In this document: piece by piece, positions 15,352-24,978 of the stretch | Position numbering within the stretch: position 1 is the stretch's first letter | How the letters are laid out: each line of letters starts with the position of its first letter | Assembly (NCBI GenBank): GCA_020847535.1 | Contig: JADLBU010000123.1 | Coordinates: 1-59,329, forward strand | Length of the DNA: 59,329 bases | Reading direction: 5' to 3' | DNA from: Phycisphaerales bacterium | GTDB taxonomy: Bacteria > Planctomycetota > Phycisphaerae > Phycisphaerales > UBA1924 | Notes under the pieces: model-generated | What the model was told of the DNA's origin: nothing | Seen by the model: the letters and a program-made list of their open reading frames with translations, nothing else | The model's database searches: none | Position numbers and translations under genes: made by a program

Positions 15352-18300
15352 TTACAGGTACGGCAGGATCGCCGTTGTCTCGGGCGTCCAGGTGTTGGTG
15401 GCGATGTTGAGGCGGAAGAGGGCAAGGGTGCTGCCTTCGGCATCGGACTCGCGTGCGGCGACCTGGAGGACGTTGCCGGTTGCGGATCCGGCGACCGGGA
15501 AGCGGACGTGAGGCCCGGCGGCGGCTTCGGTGATGTTGGTCGCGGTCCATACCTGGACGGTGGGGGTCCAGCGCAGGATGATGACATCCCCATCGGCCTC
15601 GACGCCGAACATGTTGAGGCCGCCATCGTCGGAGAAGGTGGTCTCGACAGCGCTGGCGACCGGTCCCTGGCCGGCGGTTGCCGAGAGGTCAACGGTCTGC
15701 CAGTTGCCCGCGCCCAGCGCGGGGGCCCACCAGTAGGCGTAGATGGCGCCGGCGGAGGTCTGTCCGACGACGTTCATGGCGCCCCAGGAGGTGACGAACG
15801 CGCCGAGCTGGCCGGTGAGTTCCTCGCCGCTGAAGGTCGTCGTCATGTCGAAGGAGGCCCAGTTGAAGCCGGGTGCCCAGTAGTAGACGATGATGTGGCC
15901 GTCGTCGTTGAGGCCGGCGATGTTCAGGGCATCGTCGAAGCCGCCGTTGGCGCCGCCGCCGGTGATCGCCGTCCAGGGCGTCACGAAGCCGGCGAGCCCG
16001 CGCGTGAAGGGCTGTCCGTCGATGGCATCGGTCAGGTCGGCAAAGGCCCACGCGGAGGAGGCTCCGGGCTGGTAGTAGTAATTGACGGAGTGTCCGCGGG
16101 CATCGATGCCAGAGATGTGGAGCGTGCCCCAGCTGGGTGTGTAATACGTGAGGTCGCCGGTGATGCCGGGGACGCCCAGCTCTGCGGTCAGGTCACGGAC
16201 TGCCCAGGAGCCGTTGGCGAGGTTGCCGACGAAGAGCCACAGGTGGCCCTGGTCGTCGGTGACGGCCAGATCGGTGAACTCAGTCGCGAGCGAAGGGTCG
16301 GTGTACGTGAAGGCGACCATGTCGTTGACGCGGCCTGTGAAGAGCGCGATCGCGGAGATGTCCTGCGTCGTGGTGGTGTTGTTGGAGGGGTTGAAGATGC
16401 GGGCCTGGGGCTGCATGCCGGCGTCGAGGTAGAAGGTGACGAGCATGCCGCCCGAATCGACCGAGGCGATCCGCTGGGTCTGGCCGATGGCCTCGCGTCC
16501 CTTGAACTTGATCGCGTAGTCCTTGGTGAAGTCCGGGAGGGCGATGTCGAGCGTGCCATCCCCGACGAAGAGGCCGGTGAGGACTGTGGTGGGACCTGTG
16601 GTTCCGGCTTCGGTGGACCAGAGTTCGACATCCACGATCTGGTCGGGGCGGAGGCCCTCGACGCGGAGGGTGGCGCCGCTGACGTTGCCGGTGGTGACGT
16701 TGACATCGTGCAGTGCGTAGATGATGCCCTGGCTGCCGTCGGTGACACCCCAGTGCTTGACGGACTTGACGGCCTTGCCGGTGGCGAACGAGACGGACAT
16801 GTCGCCGTTGAGGAGGCGGAAGTTGAAGCTGGCGAGGTTGAGGTCAAGCGAGGTGCTGGCGATGAAGTTGGAGAAGACCTTCTGGCTGTCGCGCATGGCA
16901 TCGGTCAAGAGGTAGCCCTGCGTGCCGCTGGGTGTGAGGTCGTAGTTGAGCTCCTCGGTGGCGATCCGGAGGGCGGTGCCGACCTGCCCGGAGGCGAATC
17001 CCGACCAGATCATGGTGCGGAAGAGGTCTTCATCTTCGGCCCGGGTGAACTGCGAGGAGTAGTGCGGGAGGCCGTGGCCCGAGTCGAGCCAATCGGCGCG
17101 GGTCATGCCCCATTCGCCGTTGATGAGGGGGCGGTTGGCGGTGTCGTTGCAGGTCCAGTAGGCGGTGAGGTTGGCATGCTCGACGGCGGCGCGGATGCTG
17201 CGGTCGGCGTCGGGGTTGTTGATGGGCTCGTCGTTGGCGTTGGTGTAGAAGTGGGGGGTCTGGAGGTCGTAGGTGCGGTCGTTGAAGATGAGGCGGGCGG
17301 CTGGGCCGCGCGGATCCATGGCGATCGTGCTCATCAGCAGGAGGCGATCGGGGTCGTTCTGCTTGATGTACTGGCCCAGCTGCTTCATCCAGATGGAGCG
17401 TCGGCGGAACTCATCCTCGCGGCCCCAGTTCTGGTTGGTGGCGTTGGGATCGCTGGGGCGCGGATCTCCCTCCTCGTTGAGGGTCCACTCGAAGCTGTCC
17501 CATTCGCTCATGGGCTCCCAGCCGATCATGCGATGGGAGTAGGGATCGAAGTCGTCGGACTCGAGCCAGTCGAAGAGCTGGTCGTGGCGGGCCTCGGCGA
17601 GCGCGAGCACAGCGCTGGTCTGGAAGAAGTTGTCGATGTCACCGACGGGCCCGCCCTTGACGCCGGCCCAGGGGAACTCGGTGAGGAAGGCCTCATCGGC
17701 GCTGAAGGTGTCCTGCGTGGAGAAGATGATGTACATGCCGCGCTCATCGGCTTCGCGCAGGATGTTGAGCATGAACTGGCGCATGTCGGGGTTGAACTGC
17801 GGGTTCAGGCCGACCTCGCGCCACTCGAGCCAGAGGTTGCCGGCGGGATCGAAACCGTACTGCGGGGGCTTGCTGACGCCCTCGTAGTTGTTGAGCAGCT
17901 CGATGTAGACGCGCATCGTGTTGATGCCCTTGGCCTCGAGCTGGTCGAAGTAAGGGTCGGCGGGGCCTTCGTAGGCGACCCCATCCTCGCTGAAGTTCAC
18001 GAACTGGTTGTTCGCGTAGTTCCAGACATCCCCGGTGTAGAGGGTGCGGGCGTACTTCCAGGTCAGGCCCAGGTGGTCCCCGACCATGACAAACTCCTGG
18101 CCGTTCTCCTTGGTCAGGGTGTGGCCCATCGGTGAGGGAACCACGCGCAGGCCGCCGGAGGTGTCCTCGGAAGTGGACTGGGTGGTGAGCGTGAGGATGT
18201 TGGAGAGGGCGCCCAGGTTGCCGGCGGCATCCACCGCGCGGACGGCGACCTTGTACGTCGTGCTGGGCGCTAGCCCGATGAGGCGCAGCGTCTCGGTGTT

Positions 18301-19431
18301 GCCGTGCAGGCGCGGGACGAAGGCGTTCTGGTAGACGGTTGCGGCGAGCCAGTCGGCCTCGGTCGCGAGATTGCCGGTGGTGTAGCGGATCTCGTATCCC
18401 GAGACATCCCCCTTGCCGGTGGCGCCGGAGACGGCGAACGGCGATGTGAAGGAGAGGTCGGCGGAATATCCGGTGATGCGGGGGGCGGTGAGGTTGCTGA
18501 TCGACGATGGGATCGAGCCGGCGGAGGGATCCAGGAACATCAGCTCGGCGTAGTTGACGGGTCCGCGCAGGCCGCCGAGGGTGCCGGTGTAGCTGGAGTG
18601 GACGCCCACGAGGTGGTCATCCACGAAGACCGGCTTGTCCCATTTGTGGTCGGGGTCCGAGCGGTAATCGGTGAGGTTGCGCTGGCCACCGTCGTTGTCG
18701 AAGATGATGTCGAAGTTCATCCCGATCGTGGTGCCGTTGGTCGCGGGGAACATGTTGATCGCCGCCCACGGGAAGAAGAACTCGCTGACCCAGCCGACAT
18801 CGGTATCGGAATTGTCGTTGAGCGTGCCGGTGAACTTGGTGAACCAGTCCAGGCCCGTGGCGATCGCACCGCCGGGGGTGGTGTCGGTCGCCGAGCCGGC
18901 GCCGTCGCCCTTGATGAACTTGACCAGCTTGAGCATCTGTCCGGGGAGCTTGATGACGGTGTACTGGTCGTTGGGGTTGGCGAGATTGACGCCGAAGGCG
19001 CGGTCGATGTTCTGGAAGTACTCATCGCGCGAGTTGTTGGGATCGAAGTAGAAGGTCATGCCGTCGTCGGTCTCGACGTCGTAGCGCTGGGCGGCGCCGT
19101 CGGATCCCTTGCCGTCGTTCCAGAGCTTGTCGTCGGTGACGGAGAGGCCGATGTAGAGTCCATCGGCGTCGTAGAGCATCTTGATGACCAGGGAGCTGTC
19201 GTAGCGGAAGGCTTCGGAGCGGCGGATCTCGGTCGCCGCGGACCACGCGGCCTCATCCAGCACGCCGTCGAGCGTGATGGTCTGATCGGTCATGAGGACC
19301 GTCCAGAGCGGGTTGTCCGTGGTGATGGGATCGGTCGCCATCATCAGCCGCGGCTCGAGCCGGTCGATCTGACGGGCCAGGAGCGACGCGGGCGCGGACA
19401 TTGAACGTCTCGGGCTCTGCCGGATCCTCAT
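15352..19431 (-). CDS. Multidomain extracellular glycoside hydrolase (GH5/cellulase-like) with LEPR motif
   Basis: 1359 residues from ATG 19431 (ggag 6 bases before). The N-terminus carries the planctomycete export-associated motif LEPR at 25-28. Next comes a CBM9-like sugar-binding domain (about 45-270: ITLDGVLDEAAWSAA, GLYIGLSVTDDKLW). A fibronectin-III module follows (about 290-385: SGYEIRYTTG, YKVAVRAVDAAGN). A (beta/alpha)8 hydrolase domain then has GINTMRVYIELLN, the likely acid/base glutamate in GWEPMSEWDS (about 637) and nucleophile in NGEWG (about 774). The last 430 residues hold five or six propeller-like repeats of about 60 residues ending in WxxxDLT. Probably degrades a plant or algal beta-glycan outside the cell; substrate unknown. 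Confidence 0.8.
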   Translation of the reverse strand: MRIRQSPRRSMSAPASLLARQIDRLEPRLMMATDPITTDNPLWTVLMTDQTITLDGVLDEAAWSAATEIRRSEAFRYDSSLVIKMLYDADGLYIGLSVTDDKLWNDGKGSDGAAQRYDVETDDGMTFYFDPNNSRDEYFQNIDRAFGVNLANPNDQYTVIKLPGQMLKLVKFIKGDGAGSATDTTPGGAIATGLDWFTKFTGTLNDNSDTDVGWVSEFFFPWAAINMFPATNGTTIGMNFDIIFDNDGGQRNLTDYRSDPDHKWDKPVFVDDHLVGVHSSYTGTLGGLRGPVNYAELMFLDPSAGSIPSSISNLTAPRITGYSADLSFTSPFAVSGATGKGDVSGYEIRYTTGNLATEADWLAATVYQNAFVPRLHGNTETLRLIGLAPSTTYKVAVRAVDAAGNLGALSNILTLTTQSTSEDTSGGLRVVPSPMGHTLTKENGQEFVMVGDHLGLTWKYARTLYTGDVWNYANNQFVNFSEDGVAYEGPADPYFDQLEAKGINTMRVYIELLNNYEGVSKPPQYGFDPAGNLWLEWREVGLNPQFNPDMRQFMLNILREADERGMYIIFSTQDTFSADEAFLTEFPWAGVKGGPVGDIDNFFQTSAVLALAEARHDQLFDWLESDDFDPYSHRMIGWEPMSEWDSFEWTLNEEGDPRPSDPNATNQNWGREDEFRRRSIWMKQLGQYIKQNDPDRLLLMSTIAMDPRGPAARLIFNDRTYDLQTPHFYTNANDEPINNPDADRSIRAAVEHANLTAYWTCNDTANRPLINGEWGMTRADWLDSGHGLPHYSSQFTRAEDEDLFRTMIWSGFASGQVGTALRIATEELNYDLTPSGTQGYLLTDAMRDSQKVFSNFIASTSLDLNLASFNFRLLNGDMSVSFATGKAVKSVKHWGVTDGSQGIIYALHDVNVTTGNVSGATLRVEGLRPDQIVDVELWSTEAGTTGPTTVLTGLFVGDGTLDIALPDFTKDYAIKFKGREAIGQTQRIASVDSGGMLVTFYLDAGMQPQARIFNPSNNTTTTQDISAIALFTGRVNDMVAFTYTDPSLATEFTDLAVTDDQGHLWLFVGNLANGSWAVRDLTAELGVPGITGDLTYYTPSWGTLHISGIDARGHSVNYYYQPGASSAWAFADLTDAIDGQPFTRGLAGFVTPWTAITGGGANGGFDDALNIAGLNDDGHIIVYYWAPGFNWASFDMTTTFSGEELTGQLGAFVTSWGAMNVVGQTSAGAIYAYWWAPALGAGNWQTVDLSATAGQGPVASAVETTFSDDGGLNMFGVEADGDVIILRWTPTVQVWTATNITEAAAGPHVRFPVAGSATGNVLQVAARESDAEGSTLALFRLNIATNTWTPETTAILPYL

Positions 19432-19688
19432 GACGATCTCCACCGTTGGCGGGCCTTCCCACGAGTAACCTGATTGTGGGCCGGTCCGGATGAACCGTCA
19501 ATTCGGTCCAAGCGTCCGCCGGCGCACATTACAATGCCGCCGGGATGACGCCCGGACTTCAACGGTCCGTTGATTCATGTGTGTATCGCTCGGTGATACG
19601 GCCCGGATTGCAAAAAGATCCATGGTGTCCGATGGATGACCGAACAGATATCGTCCCGGCGGGGGAGGCGATCCGCCCGGGATCGCGA

Positions 19689-20462
19689 CTACTTCTCGAT
19701 CGGCTGGCGGTCAGTGGAGTTCTGAGGGAGCCCGTAATCGTCCGCCCCGTCGGCCTTGTTGATGTGTACCTCGGCGTTGGTTTCGGCCTTGAGGTTGATG
19801 ATCCCCTGGGCGGGGTCCATCTCGGGGGAGCCTTGAATCACGATCTGAATCGTTCGCGGCGTGCCTTCGATCCGCGTGGTGCTCTGCACACCCCAGCCGT
19901 GGTCGGAGACCAGCCACTGATCAAATGCGACGTTGGAATCAGTCACGTCGAAGCCGGACCGGGTGGACCGGTAGCACTGCTCGGAACCCGCGTGGTTCGC
20001 GGTGGTCGTGCACTCGACCCAGGTTCGCACCTGGCATGTCAGTTCCCACCGGCTGGATCCCAGGGTCTGATCGGTCAGCAGCATCCGCAGGATCAACGTG
20101 CCCAGGCCATAGGCATCTCCGGGGGTTGATGCCGCGACCTGGGGGTTGAACGTGATGTACATCCCCGTCCCGGGGACCGGGGCCTTGCCGTCGGGGAATC
20201 CCCCTATGTAACCAAAGTCGATGTTGGAATTGCTCTGGGCGTCTTCGGCGGAGCCGCCGTTGTAGCCCCAGCCCTGCAGTTCAGACTGAAATTTCAGGCC
20301 CGCCCTGCCCGCGGCCTGGCCCGTGGGTACTTCTTTCACCGTCACGAATACCAACTCGACATGCGAGGACGCGGACGTGGTTGCCGCGGCGAAGCAGAAC
20401 CCATTATGCCAGACAAATACCGCACAAAAAGCGGTTGCCGCCCTAAACAGACACAATGCCAT
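19689..20462 (-). CDS. Secreted hypothetical protein
   Basis: 257 residues from ATG 20462. The N-terminus is a hydrophobic signal-like segment (LFRAATAFCAVFVWHNGFCF, then AAATTSASS). The mature chain is beta-rich with LVFVTVKEVPTG, GWGYNGGSAEDAQ and TLILRMLLTDQTLGSSRWEL, four cysteines that could form disulfides (LTCQV, VECTT, EQCYR), and no membrane anchor. Neighbouring Phycisphaerae genes of this type are often predicted autotransported or surface-display proteins, but nothing identifies this one. It diverges from the glycosyltransferase gene across about 330 bases. Confidence 0.6.
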   Translation of the reverse strand: MALCLFRAATAFCAVFVWHNGFCFAAATTSASSHVELVFVTVKEVPTGQAAGRAGLKFQSELQGWGYNGGSAEDAQSNSNIDFGYIGGFPDGKAPVPGTGMYITFNPQVAASTPGDAYGLGTLILRMLLTDQTLGSSRWELTCQVRTWVECTTTANHAGSEQCYRSTRSGFDVTDSNVAFDQWLVSDHGWGVQSTTRIEGTPRTIQIVIQGSPEMDPAQGIINLKAETNAEVHINKADGADDYGLPQNSTDRQPIEK

Positions 20463-20789
20463 GCCCTGTCCCCTGTCTCAACGCCCCCACGAGGACAAGC
20501 GCCCATTCCCGCCTTGCCATTGCTACGTGCCAGGGCGGTTCCTCAATACGCACCCCCGGTCGAGGGATCACTTTACACGATCCCCCAAAAGTCCAAAAGC
20601 CCCTTTCGAGGCAGCTCCCGCGTTGTGATGCACCCAAGTCTTTGTCGATACTGGCTCTGGAGCTTGTGCGAAAACTTCGTAAATGCGGTAACCGAAAGCC
20701 GAGGTGTTCGGATGGGATTCTTCCGGTGTGGTCGGCGACCTGTCGATAACGCCCTGTCGCATTGATGTGCGGGACCAGGAGCCATCGCT
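20463..20789. other. Intergenic region between diverging genes
   Basis: Should hold promoters for both flanking genes, but no convincing -35/-10 pair or palindrome was found. A ribosome site for the rightward gene (aggag, 20777-20781) is at its end. Both strands have short frames here that look non-coding. Confidence 0.4.
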
Positions 20790-23285
20790 ATTTCCTCCAT
20801 CTCTCCTCCAGGCACACCGCCGGCGGCATCCGGCGGTCAGGGCACTCGAACCGGTGGGCTGCACACCCGAACGCTCTCGCGCGCCGACATTATTAATCTG
20901 GGCAATCAAGGCCGGCCCTGGCAGTACCTGCCCGTGGCGGCCAAGGCCCTTGGGATCGCCCCCGGCGATGCGGGGTTGATCTTTCTGACGGCGGGCAACC
21001 TGGCGAGCCTGGGGCTTCGGACGCTCGCGACCGAGCATGTCGAACGATTGCCCGAGGAGGCCCAGCGGGATGCCGACATCGTGCGCCTTCGTTCGATCAT
21101 CGAGCGCCTCCCGGCGGATCGCCTGACCGCAGCCCAGCGCATCGGATCGACCCGGGCGAACCTGGATGCCCTGCGTGGGCGAGCACCGGCACTGGCATCC
21201 CGGCTTGCCGAGCAGATGGCGGGATGGGTGCCGACGGTCGAGGGGATGGACTGCTTCCGCGCGATCGATGGCAACATCGTCCGGCGACCTGGGAGCGCTG
21301 CCGGGCTGAGCGGGTGCCTGAGCCTGGTTGACCAGAAGGGGCAGTCGCGCGAGTTTGCGATCGGGGCGATGCCCGCCAGTCAATTGATGGGCAGGCCGGT
21401 GGTCATCGAGGGGCTCTGCCCGCCGTGGGTGTTCATGGAGCTGATGCGGGCGACCGCATCGGATTTCAACGGCTACCGGCGACGCATGGTGCTGGTGCAG
21501 TCGGACATGCACGAACTGCTGGATGGGATGAGCCTTGCCGATCTGCGGTCGTGGCTCGCCGATGAGCGGCTGGATATCTATGCAGGCCCCGATTCTTCAC
21601 GGGAGCTTGCCCGAAACTTCGGGGGAAGGCTCGATACGGTGCTGGTGGGGCAGTACGTGCCCGTGCTGGCGACCCGCACACGCACGCAGCCACCGCTCGA
21701 GACGGTGCTTGGCGAGCTGGAACAGGCCCAGCGCATCGAGCACCAGGCGCTCACCGAGCGGCTTGAGAAGGTGTACGAGGGCCGGGATGCGGCGTGGTGG
21801 GGGAGGCGGTTTGCTTCGTGCGAGCCGCTGCGGGTGCTGATCCCTACATGCCGGTTCTCGACGTTCGTACGGTATTCCAGCCTGGACCTCGCCCGGGCGT
21901 TCGAGGAGGTCGGGCACCAGGCCCGGATCCTCATGGAGCCCGACGACCACTCGTGCATGTCGAGCATCGCGTACCTGCGCCAGATCGCCGAATTCGAGCC
22001 GGACCTGATCGTGCTGATCAACTACCCCAGGGCGGCGATGGGGCAGAACTTCCCGCGCAATGTCCCGTTCGTGTGCTGGGTGCAGGATGCGATGCCGCAT
22101 CTGTTTGATGCCAAGTTCGGGGCAGCGCAGGGAGAGCTGGATTTTATCGCCGGGGTTCGGCTGCCGGAGCTGGTGGGCCGGTTCGGGTATGTCGCGCGGC
22201 GGGCGATGCCGATGCCGGTGGTGGTGAGTGGCTCGAAGTTCTCAGGAGGGCCGGCGCGGTCATCGAAGACCGGGATCGTTATCAGCTACGCGACCCATCA
22301 CGGGGAGACGCCCGAGGCGATGCACGAGCGGCTGATGAAGGATGCCGGGAACGATCCCGTGTTGCCCAAGGCGATGGAGCTGCTGCGGCCGTTGGCGATC
22401 CGGCTGGGTGAGGACATCCTCGCCACCGACCAGAAGAAGCTGATTCGCAGCGCGGTGGTTGATGCGATCCGACAGGCCGCGGGAACCGAAGCGCCCCAGC
22501 GGGTGATCTCGGTGCTCACGCATTCGTACATCATCCCACTGGCCGATCGCATCGTGCGTCACACGGTCGCCTCGTGGGCGGCGGAGCTCGCCGAGCGGCG
22601 CGGGTGGATCCTGCATCTGCACGGCAAGAACTGGGAGAAGCATCCCACGCTTGCCAAGTACGCCGCGGGGCCGCTGGACCATGGGGATAGCCTGCGGGAT
22701 TCGTACCGGGATTCAACCGTCCATCTGCACGCGTCCTACCACGGGCCGTTCCACCAGCGGGTCTTCGAGTGTGCGCTCGCGGGTGGGCTGCCGATCTGCC
22801 GGTTGACGTGGCCGGCGGTTTCGCCCCTGATGGCGCATGCCAAGCGGCTGCTGCGCGAGAGGCTTGGGGATCGGTTCCTGGCTTCGGCGAGCAAGGGCGA
22901 GAGCGGGATGGCGAATCTCCGGGTCGCGGATCACCCCGAACTGAGGCGGGTTTCCGATGTGCTGCGGGCGATGGATCTGCCGAGCCTGGGCGCCTGGGGT
23001 ATGGAGGATCTGTGCCCGGTTCCGGTCGAAGCGCCGCCGATCAACGAGGTCGATGACCGGTCTGCATCCCTGGTCGAGCCGATGCTGGCGTGCAGTTTCC
23101 GCAACCAGGCGGAGCTGGAAGCGCTGATCGAGAGGGCGGGGAGCGATGAGCAATGGCGGGAGCGGCAGTCCCGGGGAATCGCCGGTACGGTGCGCGAGAC
23201 CCTGACTCACACCGCGTTCGCCAAGTCCCTGATCGGCTTTGTCGGAGAGCGCCTGGTTCCGAGGTCTACAGTTGGTCGGCCATGA
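20790..23285 (+). CDS. CgeB-like glycosyltransferase, possible ATT start
   Basis: The frame is open from a stop at 20763. A GTG at 20934 is the first ordinary start, but clearly protein-like sequence precedes it (RADIINLGNQGRPWQYLPVA), so translation probably begins at ATT 20790, 8 bases after aggag; the protein is then 831 residues. A C-terminal half of the glycosyltransferase-B type shows VLIPTCRFSTFVRYSSLDLA, an LIVLINYPRA-like strand and FVCWVQDAMPHLFD. It continues with GWILHLHGKNWEKHP and HASYHGPFHQRVFECALAGG, resembling CgeB/DUF3880 proteins. Probably transfers sugar to a cell-surface or protein acceptor in the cytosol. Its stop overlaps the mcsA start (ATGA). Confidence 0.7.
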   Translation: MSSISPPGTPPAASGGQGTRTGGLHTRTLSRADIINLGNQGRPWQYLPVAAKALGIAPGDAGLIFLTAGNLASLGLRTLATEHVERLPEEAQRDADIVRLRSIIERLPADRLTAAQRIGSTRANLDALRGRAPALASRLAEQMAGWVPTVEGMDCFRAIDGNIVRRPGSAAGLSGCLSLVDQKGQSREFAIGAMPASQLMGRPVVIEGLCPPWVFMELMRATASDFNGYRRRMVLVQSDMHELLDGMSLADLRSWLADERLDIYAGPDSSRELARNFGGRLDTVLVGQYVPVLATRTRTQPPLETVLGELEQAQRIEHQALTERLEKVYEGRDAAWWGRRFASCEPLRVLIPTCRFSTFVRYSSLDLARAFEEVGHQARILMEPDDHSCMSSIAYLRQIAEFEPDLIVLINYPRAAMGQNFPRNVPFVCWVQDAMPHLFDAKFGAAQGELDFIAGVRLPELVGRFGYVARRAMPMPVVVSGSKFSGGPARSSKTGIVISYATHHGETPEAMHERLMKDAGNDPVLPKAMELLRPLAIRLGEDILATDQKKLIRSAVVDAIRQAAGTEAPQRVISVLTHSYIIPLADRIVRHTVASWAAELAERRGWILHLHGKNWEKHPTLAKYAAGPLDHGDSLRDSYRDSTVHLHASYHGPFHQRVFECALAGGLPICRLTWPAVSPLMAHAKRLLRERLGDRFLASASKGESGMANLRVADHPELRRVSDVLRAMDLPSLGAWGMEDLCPVPVEAPPINEVDDRSASLVEPMLACSFRNQAELEALIERAGSDEQWRERQSRGIAGTVRETLTHTAFAKSLIGFVGERLVPRSTVGRP

Positions 23286-23854
23286 AGTGCGACCGATGCG
23301 ACAGCGAGGCGACGGTCCAGGACATCACGATCCGCAATGGTGTGCGGATCGAGCGCCACCTCTGCGAGCAGTGTGCACGTCAGGCCGGGCTGGGGGGGCA
23401 GACCAACGTCCCGCTGGCCGAGCTCTTGACCAAGTGGGTGGTCGCCTCGGGGATCGGTGCGCCGGCGAACCCATCGACACCGGCTCCCGCGCGGCAGGCG
23501 CCCGTGACTGAATGCCCGGCGTGCCGCATGACCTGGAACGAGTTCCGCCAGGTGGATCGCCTGGGCTGCCCAGACTGCTACAGCGCGTTCGAGGGCCAGT
23601 TGGGGCCGTTGCTGGAGCGGGCTCACGAGGGTGGGTTTCGCCACAGCGGCAAGGTGCCGACGCGTGCGGCCAGCCGCCGGGCCGCCCAGGCCAAGGAAGA
23701 ATCCGGCGGCGCGGTGGAGCGGGCTCAGAGGATCAACACCCTGCGCAAACAGTTGGACCAGGCGGTGCTCGCCGAGCAATACGAGCGTGCCGCGGCCCTT
23801 CGTGATGAGATACGCCGCCTTGGAGATCCGGGAACGCCGCCGACGGTGATCTGA
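23282..23854 (+). CDS. mcsA: McsA-like zinc-finger activator with UVR motif
   Basis: 190 residues. The start ATG overlaps the previous stop. Two CxxC zinc knuckles open the protein (MKCDRCDSEA, HLCEQCARQAG), a second pair follows (CPACRMTWNEF, GCPDCYSAF), and a UvrB/UvrC-type helical pair closes it (RINTLRKQLDQAVLAEQYER, AAALRDEIR). This is the full McsA layout. McsA binds and activates the arginine kinase McsB and helps mark proteins for ClpC-ClpP degradation in heat and metal stress. mcsB follows 26 bases later, as in Bacillus, but no ctsR or clpC is seen here. Confidence 0.9.
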   Translation: MKCDRCDSEATVQDITIRNGVRIERHLCEQCARQAGLGGQTNVPLAELLTKWVVASGIGAPANPSTPAPARQAPVTECPACRMTWNEFRQVDRLGCPDCYSAFEGQLGPLLERAHEGGFRHSGKVPTRAASRRAAQAKEESGGAVERAQRINTLRKQLDQAVLAEQYERAAALRDEIRRLGDPGTPPTVI

Positions 23855-23880
23855 CGGTCGGCTGAGTTGAAGCATTGGCG

Positions 23881-24978
23881 ATGACGTCGATTCCTCCCAG
23901 TCTCTCCTTTGATTCGCGCACGGAATGGCTCCGCGGGGAGGGGCGCGCTTCGGATGTGGTGATGTCATCGCGCATCCGGCTGGCCCGCAACCTGGCGGGG
24001 TGTCCGTTCCCGCATCGCGGGACGCGCGTGCATCGGCAGGCGAGCCTGCAGCTATGCAAGAAGGCGATCCTGGCGGGGAATCTGTCCCCGCGGCTGATCT
24101 GGGTGGATCTGCACGATGCCTCGCCGCTGGAGCGGATGCTGCTGGTGGAGCGTCACCTGATCTCCAAGCACCACTCCAAATCGCGTCCCAGCGCCGGTCC
24201 TCCTGCTGCTGGGCCGGATGACCCGCGCGGGGTAGCGATCTCGTTGCCCGATGAGCGCGTCTCGATCATGGTGAACGAAGAGGACCACCTGCGGATCCAG
24301 GTGATCCGGACCGGGCTGGCGCTGTCGGAGTGCTGGAAGGAGATCGATGAGGTCGACAACCGGCTGGAAGCAGCGCTGCCCTACGCGTACTGCCCGCGAT
24401 TCGGATACCTGACCTCGTGCCCGACCAACGTGGGGACGGGGCTGCGGATGTCGGTGATGCTGCACCTGCCGGGGCTTCGGCTGACGGGGGATATAGAGCG
24501 GGTGAAGCGGGCGGCGGGGGATATGAACCTGGCGGTCCGGGGGTTCTACGGGGAGGGGTCGGAGGCGGCGGGGGATTTCTATCAGCTCTCGAACCAGACC
24601 ACGCTGGGCAAGTCCGAGCGGCAGGTGCTCGAGGAGCTTGAGGCCCAGATCATCCCCAAGGTCGTGGAATACGAACGGGTTGCGCGGCGGACGATCGCGA
24701 CCAAGCGGCTCGCGGCGGTCGAGGACCAGGTCTACCGGGCCCTGGGCATCCTGACGCAGGCCCGGCTGATCTCGGCCGAAGAGGCGATGCAACTGCTCAG
24801 CCACCTGCGGCTGGGTGTGGTGCTGGGCATCATCAAGCAGATCGACCAGTCGCTGGTCAACCACCTGATGCTGCTGGTGCAGCCGGCCCATCTTCAGCGG
24901 GTGCTGGGGCGCGAGATGGACCAGGACCAGCGCCGGATCGCCCGCGGGGATCTCCTGCGGACCAAGCTGGCGCGCTGA
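23881..24978 (+). CDS. mcsB: Protein-arginine kinase McsB
   Basis: 365 residues from ATG 23881; phosphorylates arginine side chains of (mis)folded proteins using ATP, with McsA as activator. It belongs to the phosphagen-kinase fold. Visible: the ATP-binding arginines in VVMSSRIRLARNLAGCPFP, the acceptor-loop glutamate in IMVNEEDHLRIQ, the conserved cysteine loop LTSCPTNVGTGLRMSVMLHL, and the second arginine strand near LAVRGFYGEGSE. The C-terminal helical domain (ALGILTQARLISAEEAM) is the part that distinguishes McsB from creatine kinases. Length is normal. Together with mcsA it supplies the protein-quality-control branch of the stress response. Confidence 0.95.
   Translation: MTSIPPSLSFDSRTEWLRGEGRASDVVMSSRIRLARNLAGCPFPHRGTRVHRQASLQLCKKAILAGNLSPRLIWVDLHDASPLERMLLVERHLISKHHSKSRPSAGPPAAGPDDPRGVAISLPDERVSIMVNEEDHLRIQVIRTGLALSECWKEIDEVDNRLEAALPYAYCPRFGYLTSCPTNVGTGLRMSVMLHLPGLRLTGDIERVKRAAGDMNLAVRGFYGEGSEAAGDFYQLSNQTTLGKSERQVLEELEAQIIPKVVEYERVARRTIATKRLAAVEDQVYRALGILTQARLISAEEAMQLLSHLRLGVVLGIIKQIDQSLVNHLMLLVQPAHLQRVLGREMDQDQRRIARGDLLRTKLAR

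Noticed and set aside
14869..18135. Long plus-strand frame (about 1088 codons) antisense to the glycoside hydrolase
   Set aside because: It mirrors the high-GC third-position pattern of the real gene; its translation is Gly/Val/Asp-rich with no family motif, while the opposite strand has clear domains.
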